DNA of 64,000 nt from JAGNNV01 sp031412915. Lineage in GTDB: Bacteria > Acidobacteriota > Vicinamibacteria > Fen-336 > JAGNNV01. The position numbers and the translations under genes were made by a program. The DNA is taken from positions 1 to 64,000 of the forward strand of contig JANODX010000079.1 of the NCBI GenBank assembly GCA_031412915.1. The letters run 5' to 3'. The stretch's first letter is position 1, and each line of letters starts with the position of its first letter. Of the stretch, positions 33,734 to 41,098 are shown piece after piece. Under the pieces are notes generated by a model that saw only the letters and a list, made by a program, of their open reading frames with translations, did no database searches and was not told the origin of the DNA.

Positions 33734-34216
33734 CTACTGGACGGTCTGGCTGGTTCCCGACCCCCCGGTGATCGTCGAATAGTGCGAGGAGCGGATTTTC
33801 CACTTGCCGCCTTCCTTGACGAACACCTGGCTGACGCGGGTCATGTAGTGCCCGACCGCTGACGCGCCTTTGGGCTTGAGCGAGCCTTCCGAGTAGTAGT
33901 GCGCGACCGCCGCCTGGCCCTCCACGAGAGGAAGCACCCGAATGTGCTTTACCGTGACGGAGTACGCCTCGAACTCATCGGGCCGACCCGTGGGCAGGAC
34001 TTCCTGCACCAGGCCTCCGCTCGACCAGAATTCCAGCGTCCCCTTTGCTGAATAGTCGTCCATCCGGCCCTTCAGGTTCTTGCTGGTGTAGTCGTTCGAC
34101 TCGAGGATGGTCTGCGTGACCTCCTTCTCGGTGTCGGACTGGGCGTAGGCGAGCCCCGAGCCCAGCGTGAGCGCCGCGATCGCGACTGCCATGATGTGCT
34201 TCATTACGTTCTTCAT
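33734..34216 (-). CDS. Exported NTF2/SnoaL-like small protein
   Basis: From the ATG at 34216 the product is 160 residues with a signal peptide (KHIMAVAIAALTLGSGLAYA). The mature part (TEKEVTQTILESNDYTSKNL, DEFEAYSVTVKHIRVLPLVE, AAVAHYYSEGSLKP, KEGGKWKIRSSHYS) follows the cone-shaped alpha+beta NTF2-like fold seen in DUF4440/SnoaL proteins. Their typical final strand is a 'GGKWKI...H.S' motif, present here. A second ATG at 34204 lies in frame four codons later. Such proteins bind small molecules or act as enzymes; this one is likely periplasmic. Function unknown. Confidence 0.75.
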   Translation of the reverse strand: MKNVMKHIMAVAIAALTLGSGLAYAQSDTEKEVTQTILESNDYTSKNLKGRMDDYSAKGTLEFWSSGGLVQEVLPTGRPDEFEAYSVTVKHIRVLPLVEGQAAVAHYYSEGSLKPKGASAVGHYMTRVSQVFVKEGGKWKIRSSHYSTITGGSGTSQTVQ

Positions 34217-34376
34217 TCCTTGATGCGCCTCCTGTTCGAGAGGCTGATCCTCTCGTGTCGGCACCCTACCACCGGACAAGCGAGTCCGGGCCGGCGAAAG
34301 GCCGCTCTTGGTCCGGACCCGGGGCTGCGCGGACGGCGGTATGGAGTCCAGGTGCGGCGCCGTTCCGAGCCGGACG

Positions 34377-34612
34377 TCAGGACGCCGCGCCCAAGGCGCA
34401 CTGCTCCACGACGTGGTGGCGAGCGCCCGAAGGGAGCAGCTCACTGCGATACAGCGTAATGGCCTGTGCCTGGAAGACGCCGAAGGTGTCTGCCCGCAGC
34501 GCGGCCGCGCACCGGGCAAGACCTGGGTCGCCCCGGGAACCGCGTGCGCGGGCGAGCGTCAGGTGCGGGTGGAAGGCCCGGTCCTCGGGTTCGAAGCCGA
34601 GCGGTTGAACTG
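34377..34612 (-). pseudogene. C-terminal remnant of a 2'-5' RNA ligase / RNA 2',3'-cyclic phosphodiesterase (LigT/ThpR)
   Basis: On the minus strand the frame ending at TGA 34377-34379 reads PLGFEPEDRAFHPHLTLARA, then FGVFQAQAITLYRSELLPSG and ARHHVVEQ. 'HPHLTLAR' is the second of the two HxT/S catalytic motifs of the 2H phosphoesterase family, and 'i.LyrS.l.p.Ga.Y' is its C-terminal strand. The N-terminal half with the first HxT motif is absent; the frame loses similarity before VQPLGF. About 80 of roughly 185 residues remain. Confidence 0.7.
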
Positions 34613-34650
34613 AGCAGCAGCTTTTCGTTGTCTGCTCGCCGCTTAACCCT

Positions 34651-34861
34651 GTGATCAGGGCAGCGCGTTCAGGAGCCTGTCGATGTCGTCTTGCGTGTTG
34701 TAGATCGAAGGGGATACACGCATGAATCGTTCCGAGAGGCGGACGTCGACTTTGGCGCGCGGGAGCCTCACACTTGTCGAAGCCTCGTCCTTCACGGCGA
34801 AGGAGACGATGGAGGAGGCGGACTCCGGAGGTGTCAGCGACTCAGAGCCGAGTCGCGGAAG
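34651..34861. repeat. Direct repeat copy A (211 bp)
   Basis: This stretch aligns without gaps to 36468-36678 over 211 bp, with a minority of single-base differences. It carries the 3' end of a class V aminotransferase-like gene. Homology resumes at 34869-34948 against about 36869-36948 after a deletion of about 190 bp in this copy. The repeats lie in the same orientation and flank a secreted hydrolase gene. Confidence 0.8.
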
Positions 34862-34950
34862 GACCGCGGGGAGAAAAGTGATAGTCGAAGGTCCTGAGCA
34901 GGCGAAAGACCGCACTGGGTCCGCCGAACCCGGCGCTCGATCTGCCTTAT
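34655..34950 (-). pseudogene. Degenerate duplicate of the 3' end of the class V aminotransferase gene
   Basis: The frame reads PRLGSESLTPPESASSIVSF followed by AVKDEASTSVRLPRAKVDVR and FMRVSPSIYNTQDDIDRLLN, nearly the same as the C-terminus of the intact enzyme encoded at 36472-37695. Upstream of PRLG the frame is lost, but the bases still match codons for 'RRTQYGFRQLKSFDYHF' of the intact gene in another frame, with about 190 bp missing between. The catalytic Lys region and all N-terminal sequence are absent. The gene is dead. Confidence 0.85.
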
Positions 34951-34981
34951 GGACCGCCCACCCGCCATGTGACGCTCGGCG

Positions 34982-36142
34982 TTACGGACTTGGCTTGACT
35001 CCGTACCGTACCCAGAGCACCAGATCCGCGAAAGCCGTTGATAGCTCCGCCGGAGTGAACTCCGCGTGGCCGTATGCCGGCACCTGACGCTGCACAAGGA
35101 GGTCCCCCGCTCCATTGGCTAGAATCGCGGTGAGGTAGGAGGCCTGGTTGAACCCCGGAACAACGGGATCGCGTGCGCCCGAGAGCATCAGCATCGGAAT
35201 GCGCAGGTCTCCGGACGGCTGGTAGTTGTGCTTGAGGGCCTGTAGTGCGCTCGGCGCCGCCGCGAAACGCCCGACATTCGCGTTGATCGCCTGGAGCAAA
35301 AGCGGCGGCAACGCACCTGAGTAGAGGGTGCTCCGATTGTCGAAATACGGCTTGCCCTTGGTGAGCGTCTGAAGTTCAGCGAGGCTGCCGGCATGGCCCG
35401 CGAGTGCCGTGACAATCGACTGGATCAGCTCGGGAGCGTTCGCGAACGGAAAGGGAGTCTGGTCGATCAGGGCCATGTAAAACGCGGGGACGGGATTGGC
35501 CGTTATCGCGGCGATGGCCGGCCCGACGATTCCGGTGTTGATGTCGGTGCCGGGAGGAAGATACGCGGCAGAGCCTGGAAGGACGCCGGGATAGAAGAAA
35601 TCGAAGAGCGCTCGCGTGTTCGCCTGATAGTCGAAAAAGCCCTGCAGGCCCGCCGCTACGGCACTCGCGGCCAACGCACCGGCGTAGGTGCCTGGATAGG
35701 TTTCCGCCAGCTTGATGGCAATCAAACCGCCCATAGAGGCTCCGGTAACGTAAACGTTCGTCGGCCGCCCGAATTTCGAGGTAAAGATTCCGAGCAGTTG
35801 ATGGGTCCGCTGCGCGCCATCCTTCACCACCCACCCGTTCTCTGAGAAACTCGAAACCGCGACCGCGAAGCCTTGCGGAGCGAGCAAACCGATGACCAGG
35901 TTGTCATCGGGAGTTATGGCGATCGGCTGGTCCAATGAGGCGTATCCGTGCGCGTAGACCACCAGTTCGCCGTTCCAGTTCGCCGGACGCACGAGCCGAT
36001 AGAGCGCTCCCGGACCGAAGCTGCCGTCGATGACCTGGTCAGTGTTCGCCGATGCGCTTGCGGAGAGGCCTGGCGCGATCGAGAGTCCTAGCGTGAATGC
36101 GACGCTCGTCAGAACGGTAAGAATTCTGTGACTTGTTTCCAT
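34982..36142 (-). CDS. Secreted alpha/beta hydrolase (paralogue of 44631-45917)
   Basis: From the ATG at 36142, behind an AAGGA site, the product is 386 residues with a signal peptide (ILTVLTSVAFTLGLSIAPGL). 'NWNGELVVYAHGYASLDQPI' is the core strand with the HG oxyanion motif, VYVTGASMGGLIAIKLAETY is the nucleophile elbow (G-x-S-x-G), and 'GARDPVVPGFNQ' has the catalytic Asp. 'VPAYGHAEFTPAEL' holds the catalytic His. The layout resembles the S9/S15-like or bacterial tannase-like hydrolases, but the substrate is unknown. It shares overall plan with the hydrolase at 44631-45917. It lies between two direct repeats. Confidence 0.82.
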   Translation of the reverse strand: METSHRILTVLTSVAFTLGLSIAPGLSASASANTDQVIDGSFGPGALYRLVRPANWNGELVVYAHGYASLDQPIAITPDDNLVIGLLAPQGFAVAVSSFSENGWVVKDGAQRTHQLLGIFTSKFGRPTNVYVTGASMGGLIAIKLAETYPGTYAGALAASAVAAGLQGFFDYQANTRALFDFFYPGVLPGSAAYLPPGTDINTGIVGPAIAAITANPVPAFYMALIDQTPFPFANAPELIQSIVTALAGHAGSLAELQTLTKGKPYFDNRSTLYSGALPPLLLQAINANVGRFAAAPSALQALKHNYQPSGDLRIPMLMLSGARDPVVPGFNQASYLTAILANGAGDLLVQRQVPAYGHAEFTPAELSTAFADLVLWVRYGVKPSP

Positions 36143-36471
36143 GATCGTGTCCTTCAGAAACGACAGTTGGACTTCTGGAGCGACGGCCCGGGTCACCCGG
36201 GTATATCTGATAGCCGAAGCTGGTTGCGATGAATCTGGGAACGGACAGGCCCTTGGCGGGCCGGTGATTGGACGGCTCCAGCGAGCGGCCGGATCACTCA
36301 GGGCTATCGGTCGTCGCTGGCAAGAACGTCTATAGCACTTGGAAAGGTGCGAGAATACTTTCACCAAGAAGGGGCGGTGTCAAGTCGGTCTTGGGAACCT
36401 GACGGATGACCCGGATTCGGGCCTCTCCCTCTCGAAAGCAGCCATCTTCGGAGAGAGGCCGGACGGCGTGA
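36143..36471. other. Intergenic region between hydrolase start and aminotransferase end
   Basis: No gene is seen. CCCGGG (36187-36192), TCA, CCCGGG (36196-36201) is a perfect inverted repeat near the hydrolase start. On the minus strand TTGACA occurs at 36383-36378 with a TATTCT-like element 20 bp later, a poorly spaced possible promoter about 240 bp before the hydrolase ATG. Confidence 0.3.
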
Positions 36472-36678
36472 TCAGGACAGTGCGGTCAGGAGCCTGTCGA
36501 TGTCGGCCTGCGTGTTGTAGATCGAAGGGGATACACGCATGAATCGTGCCGAGAGACGGACGTCGACTTTGGCGGCCGCGAGCCTAGCACTCGTGGAAGC
36601 CTCGTCCTTCACGGCGAAGGAGACGATGGAAGAAGCGGACTCCAACGGCGTGAGTGATTCGTAGCCGAGTCGCGGAAG
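36468..36678. repeat. Direct repeat copy B (211 bp)
   Basis: This is the counterpart of 34651-34861 in the same orientation and without gaps. It is the 3' end of the intact class V aminotransferase gene and is presumably the parent copy. Confidence 0.8.
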
Positions 36679-37695
36679 CTCCTTCTGCAGTCGCTGCGTC
36701 AGGGTCTGATTGTGAGCCTGGATCTGGGCCACACCCAGCTGTCGAATGAAAGCCAGAGACTGGTTCACGGCGACGATCGTGGATGAGTCCCAGGTGCCCA
36801 CCTCGAAGTGTCCGGCCACCGTGTTCTCGCTCTCCCAGGTCACGGGCTCGGGGCCGGCCGGACCGTAAGGGGGGAAGTGATAGTCGAAGCTCTTGAGCTG
36901 GCGAAAGCCGTACTGGGTCCGGCGAATCACGCGGTCGAGCAGATCCTCGCGGACGTAGAGGAACCCAAGGCCAAGGTCCCCCATCAGCCACTTGTAGCTG
37001 GAGCAGGCGCAGAAATCGATCCCGCTCGCGCGCACGTCTATGGGCGTCGAACCGGCGCCTTGAATGACGTCCGCGTATACGAAGGCGCCACGCGAATGGG
37101 CGAGGTCGCAGACCGCCTTGAGGTCGTGCACGAAACCGTTCAGGTACGACACGTACGAGAGAGCCACCAGCTTCGTGTTGCGATCGATCCGGGCGTCCAG
37201 GTCCTGAAGCTCGATGCGTCCCTGACGCGGCAGGACAATCCGCACGTCGAGCCCCTGCGCCGCCAGCGACCGATACATGTAGAGCGAGCCTTCGAAGTGG
37301 AGCCCGTCGGTCACCACGTTCCCTTTCTCCCTTGGGATCCCTAGGCCGGCGACCACCAGGTGCTCTCCCACCGTAGTGCTCGGTACGAAAGCAATTTCGC
37401 TCGGTTTCGCGTTGATGAGGGCGGCAAAGCCCTCCTTGGCTTCGCGCTTCGGCACGGGCGGGTCGGGCGAGGTCGCCGGTCCGGCGCCATACGTCCGGGC
37501 CCGAAGGTACTCCTGAGCCGCGCCCAGGCTCGCGAGGCTCATGGGGTGGATGGAGGCGTTGTTGAGGTACGCGCGGTCCTTAGCGATAGGAAAGTCGTCG
37601 CGGATGTCGGACGGCGAGGCCGGGGCGGGTGCTACCCGCGACGCGAGGGCCACACCGCCGGCTCCGGTGAGCCAGTCACGGCGAGAGATGGGCAT
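36472..37695 (-). CDS. Tat-exported class V aminotransferase-like enzyme (isopenicillin-N-epimerase-like)
   Basis: The 407-residue product begins SRRDWLTGAGGVALASRVAP, a twin-arginine leader. 'FPIAKDRAYLNNASIHPM' is the start of the class V fold. 'GNVVTDGLHFEGSLYMYRSL' binds the PLP phosphate region, 'VALSYVSYLNGFVHDLKAVC' and 'VYADVIQGAGSTPIDV' include the PLP-stacking and Asp residues, and SSYKWLMGDLGLGFLYV holds the PLP-binding Lys. Export of a PLP enzyme requires the folded-protein Tat route, consistent with the leader. Reaction unknown; relatives are epimerases, cysteine desulfurases and kynureninase-like lyases. A broken copy of its 3' end lies at 34655-34950. Confidence 0.87.
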   Translation of the reverse strand: MPISRRDWLTGAGGVALASRVAPAPASPSDIRDDFPIAKDRAYLNNASIHPMSLASLGAAQEYLRARTYGAGPATSPDPPVPKREAKEGFAALINAKPSEIAFVPSTTVGEHLVVAGLGIPREKGNVVTDGLHFEGSLYMYRSLAAQGLDVRIVLPRQGRIELQDLDARIDRNTKLVALSYVSYLNGFVHDLKAVCDLAHSRGAFVYADVIQGAGSTPIDVRASGIDFCACSSYKWLMGDLGLGFLYVREDLLDRVIRRTQYGFRQLKSFDYHFPPYGPAGPEPVTWESENTVAGHFEVGTWDSSTIVAVNQSLAFIRQLGVAQIQAHNQTLTQRLQKELPRLGYESLTPLESASSIVSFAVKDEASTSARLAAAKVDVRLSARFMRVSPSIYNTQADIDRLLTALS

Positions 37696-37877
37696 GGGCG
37701 ATCATAGGTGATTGCTTTTCGGCGTTCCGGTGAAGGCGCATCGCGGCGACCCATCGAGCGGCTCGGCCGGGGGTGATGAGCGACCCGCGACGAAGCGGTG
37801 GCCGCCTCGCGCACGACCCGAGGAGGAAAGAGATAACCTCCTCTGGTACGCCGTTAACAGTCCGTGGAGGTTCCCCG

Positions 37878-39164
37878 ATGCCCCTGTCCCGACGTCAGTT
37901 CACCAGTGCCGCGAGCCTGGCCGCGGGCGGTTTCCTCGCACCCGCAGCCCGCAAGGCCCATGCGCAGGAGGGCAACGAGGCCCCGCGTCCCGTGCCCGAC
38001 GTGGTCCGCGCCCTCAAGCCGCTGCCCAAAGCCCCTCCGGCGATCACCGACGATGAGCGACGCGCCCGCATCGAAAAGGCGCGGCGCTTCATGGCGGAGA
38101 ACGGCCTCGGCGCCATCGTGCTCGAGCCGGGGACCAGCATGGAGTATTTCGTGGACGTGCGGTGGGGCCTCAGCGAGCGGCCCTTCCTCCTCGTCATTCC
38201 CGCCAAGGGCGAGCTCGCCTACGTGGCCCCCGGATTCGAGGAGGACCGCGCGCGAGAGATCACGAAGTTCACGAACGACATACGCGTCTGGCAGGAAGAC
38301 GAGGACGCGAGCGAGGCCGTCGCCTCCATTCTCAAGGATCGCGGTGTGTCCACGGGCAGGGTGGGACTCGAGGAGCGCGTCCGGTACTTCATCGCCCACG
38401 GGCTGGGCAAGGCGGCGCCGCAGGTCGAGTGGACGCTCGCCACCCCCGTGACCGCAGGGTGCCGCATGATCAAGTCGAAGACGGAGATCGCCCTGATGCA
38501 GCACGCCAACGACATCACCATCCCCGGCTTCAAGGCCGGGCTCAAGACCCTGCGGGAAGGCATGACCCAGGGCGAGTTGGGCGACAACATCACCACCGCC
38601 TTCGACGCCCTTGGCACTCCGGGCGAAGTCTCGGTGAGTTTCGGCGAATACACCGCCTTCCCGCACGGCAGCATCACGCCCCAGAAGCTCAAGCTGGGCG
38701 ACGTCGTCCAGATCGACGGCGGTGTGAACTACCTCGGGTATCAGTCCGACATCACGCGAACCGTGGTCTTCGGGAAGCCAAGCAAGCGCCAGACCGAGGT
38801 TTGGAACCTGGAGAGGAAAGCTCAGGCCGCGGCGTTTGCCGCGGCACAGGTGGGCGCCACCTGCGAGTCGGTCGATGCGGCCGCGCGCAAGGTCATCACT
38901 GACGCGGGCTTCGGTCCGGGCTACAAGGTTCCGGGGCTCCCTCACCGTACCGGCCACGGCATCGGCATGGACGGACACGAATGGACGAACTTCGTGAAAG
39001 GGAACAAGACGAAGTTGGTCCCCGGCATGTGCTTCTCGGACGAGCCGATGATCACGATCTACGGCGAATTCGGCATGCGGCTCGAGGACTGCCTCCACAT
39101 AACGGAGAACGGCCCGAAGTTCTTCACCGAGCCGAGTCCGGCGATCGACCAGCCGTTCGCTTGA
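37878..39164 (+). CDS. Tat-exported M24 metallopeptidase (Xaa-Pro aminopeptidase-like)
   Basis: The 428-residue product starts at the ATG at 37878 behind GTGGAGG and opens SRRQFTSAASLAAGGFLAPA, a twin-arginine leader. An N-terminal creatinase-like domain (about residues 65-200) is followed by the pita-bread domain. VVQIDGGVNYLGYQSDITRT gives the two metal-binding Asp, PHRTGHGIGMDGHE gives the His, SDEPMITI the first Glu and RLEDCLHI the second Glu. All five metal ligands are present, so the enzyme should be active. It would trim N-terminal residues before Pro, or dipeptides, in the periplasm. It is divergent from the aminotransferase gene. Confidence 0.93.
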   Translation: MPLSRRQFTSAASLAAGGFLAPAARKAHAQEGNEAPRPVPDVVRALKPLPKAPPAITDDERRARIEKARRFMAENGLGAIVLEPGTSMEYFVDVRWGLSERPFLLVIPAKGELAYVAPGFEEDRAREITKFTNDIRVWQEDEDASEAVASILKDRGVSTGRVGLEERVRYFIAHGLGKAAPQVEWTLATPVTAGCRMIKSKTEIALMQHANDITIPGFKAGLKTLREGMTQGELGDNITTAFDALGTPGEVSVSFGEYTAFPHGSITPQKLKLGDVVQIDGGVNYLGYQSDITRTVVFGKPSKRQTEVWNLERKAQAAAFAAAQVGATCESVDAAARKVITDAGFGPGYKVPGLPHRTGHGIGMDGHEWTNFVKGNKTKLVPGMCFSDEPMITIYGEFGMRLEDCLHITENGPKFFTEPSPAIDQPFA

Positions 39165-39169
39165 TCGCC

Positions 39170-39262
39170 CGGTTTCCTGGGCACGCCCTTGAGCGCGGCT
39201 TTGAGTCGAGCGGGGGTCTCCGCGAGAGTCTTGAGTTGACCGATTCGATCGAGGTCGGTCAC
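39170..39262 (-). pseudogene. N-terminal remnant of a DinB-like protein
   Basis: A GGAG site precedes a GTG at 39262. The 31 codons read TDLDRIGQLKTLAETPARLK followed by AALKGVPRKPGD, the opening helix of DinB/DUF1569-like four-helix proteins ('...L...p.rL.aAl.gvp'). The remaining three helices and metal-binding His residues are absent, and the frame runs into the antisense of the M24 peptidase gene. Recognition rests on a short stretch and is tentative. Confidence 0.4.
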
Positions 39263-39290
39263 CTGGTTGCTCCGTGGTAGATGAAGGTGT

Positions 39291-41063
39291 TCAGTAGCGC
39301 CAGCTCGTGACGTCGGCGCCTGGGGGCGCGGTCTTCAGAATCCGCTCCACGATCTTCGGCGCGAACATCTGGTGATAGCGCAGCCGCGAGTAGGCATTGG
39401 GACGCGTCTGATCGCCGTTCCAGCAATGCTCGGCGCGGTCCCCGTAGTCGACCTCCCCGCCAAAAGGCGGGTTCCTGGTGGACTTCAGGAACTCTTCGGT
39501 CAGGTACACCGCGTTGTTGAGGTAGTAGTTGTCCATATCACCCACGTAGATGTTGACTTTCCCCTCGAGCTTCTTGCCGAGACCCTTGTCCCAGTCTCGC
39601 TTCATGATGTGAGTGAGGTCATAGTTCTCCCGCCAATAGGCGGCGACACTCTTGTCGATCTTTCCGGTGGCTCGGTCCCAGATCGGCTGGGGATAACCAT
39701 CGGCGCCCACCGGGGAATACGTCGCGGTCCAGATGTCCCATTGCCCGCCCGACCGCCCCTTCGGCCCGAGCACTCTCTCCAGTCGATTCATCTGCTCCAC
39801 CGTGGCCGAAACATGGCCGAGGTAGTTGCGATGGCCAGGGCGCGGCACCACCTTCCACGGACCCTGCGAGACGTAGGCGTTGTCGTCCTCGTAGATGTTG
39901 ATCGAGGTGAACGCGCGGAAATCGATGGGATCGGGGCAGGCCGCGAAACAGCCATTGTAAAAGTCGGGGTAGAAGATCTGCACCGCGAGCGACTCCCATC
40001 CGCCGGTCGAACCGCCGTACATGAAGCGCGACCATGGAGTCCCGAGGCCCCGGAATGTCTTCTCGACAAAGGGAATCAGCTCCTCGTTGATGGCGTCGCC
40101 GTAAGGGCCCTGGTTAGGGGTATTCACGGCATAGGAGTCGTCGTAGTAGGGCGTCGGGTGCTGGATCTCGATGATGAGCATCCGCGGATAGGCCGGGCCC
40201 GTCCAGTCCTTGTAGAACTGATGCGCGAGTTCCTCCTGGATGCGGTTGTACCCGGCCAGGTGAAAGCGTTCGGAGTAGTCGGGCTTGAGGTCCTTATCGG
40301 GCGGGGTCTCGCGAAAGCCACCGAAGGTGTACGGGAAGTGGCCGTGATTGATGACCAGCGGATAACGGGCGGCGGGATGGGAATCGAAGCCTTCAGGCAG
40401 AAGGACGTTCGCGCCCAGGTACATGTCGCGACCCCAGAACTTCGAAAGCTTCTCGCTCTTGATGCGGACGTGCTTGATGTACTTCGTGTCGGCGGGCCGG
40501 GGAATCTCGGGGATCACCTTGTCGAGGGCCACCGAGACGATGCCGCCCTTCGAAGGATCGATGGCGATCTTGCGCGGCGTCGAGTAGAAGTTGCCCGGCG
40601 CGCTCTCCCAGTGCTGGCCCTCGCCGCGGTCCATAGGGAGCTTGACCACGTGCCCGTCCGCGCGTTTGAACGTCTCGTACTTGTGCAGCATCGCCTGAAC
40701 GGTGTAGCTGCCGGGGGTAATCAGCTTCATCGACTCCACGGGATAGCCGAGGACGCTCCCGTCGAAAGTCGCTCGCTCGCCGGGCTTCCAGTCGTTTACG
40801 TCGACACCGAAGACCTGCTGAGTGTTGAGGCCGGTGTCGGAGATTTGAAACCGCGGCTCGGCCGTCTCGTCCTTCGAGACCAGGAAGAGCACGCGGCCAT
40901 CGAAGGGTCCGGCGCCGAGCGAGGCCGGATACGTCACCGCGACCTTGAATTCGCCCACCGCGACGGGTGGAGTCTGCGCGGATGCGATGGAAGAAAGCGC
41001 CAGAACGAAGACGGCACGCCGACACGAGTCGGGGGCGACAAGGATTCGGGATCGACTGAGCAT
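39291..41063 (-). CDS. Large exported esterase-like protein
   Basis: The 590-residue product starts at the ATG at 41063 behind GGAGACC and has a signal peptide (SCRRAVFVLALSSIASAQ). An N-terminal beta-rich region of about 180 residues precedes an alpha/beta-hydrolase part. YPLVINHGHFPYTFGGF is the oxyanion strand and RFMYGGSTGGWESLAVQIFY holds the G-x-S-x-G nucleophile; 'YVGDMDNYY' has a likely catalytic Asp and 'RAEHCWNG' a likely His. The pattern resembles the putative-esterase (Esterase D/feruloyl) fold. Substrate unknown. Upstream by 35 bp lies the GT39-type gene, in the same direction. Confidence 0.78.
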   Translation of the reverse strand: MLSRSRILVAPDSCRRAVFVLALSSIASAQTPPVAVGEFKVAVTYPASLGAGPFDGRVLFLVSKDETAEPRFQISDTGLNTQQVFGVDVNDWKPGERATFDGSVLGYPVESMKLITPGSYTVQAMLHKYETFKRADGHVVKLPMDRGEGQHWESAPGNFYSTPRKIAIDPSKGGIVSVALDKVIPEIPRPADTKYIKHVRIKSEKLSKFWGRDMYLGANVLLPEGFDSHPAARYPLVINHGHFPYTFGGFRETPPDKDLKPDYSERFHLAGYNRIQEELAHQFYKDWTGPAYPRMLIIEIQHPTPYYDDSYAVNTPNQGPYGDAINEELIPFVEKTFRGLGTPWSRFMYGGSTGGWESLAVQIFYPDFYNGCFAACPDPIDFRAFTSINIYEDDNAYVSQGPWKVVPRPGHRNYLGHVSATVEQMNRLERVLGPKGRSGGQWDIWTATYSPVGADGYPQPIWDRATGKIDKSVAAYWRENYDLTHIMKRDWDKGLGKKLEGKVNIYVGDMDNYYLNNAVYLTEEFLKSTRNPPFGGEVDYGDRAEHCWNGDQTRPNAYSRLRYHQMFAPKIVERILKTAPPGADVTSWRY

Positions 41064-41098
41064 GGAGGTCTCCTTGGAAAGCGGTGATCGAGTCGCCC

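Noticed and set aside
39372..41087. Long open frame antisense to the exported esterase-like gene (571 codons)
   Set aside because: No recognisable domain; the opposite strand has a signal peptide, ribosome binding site and hydrolase motifs.
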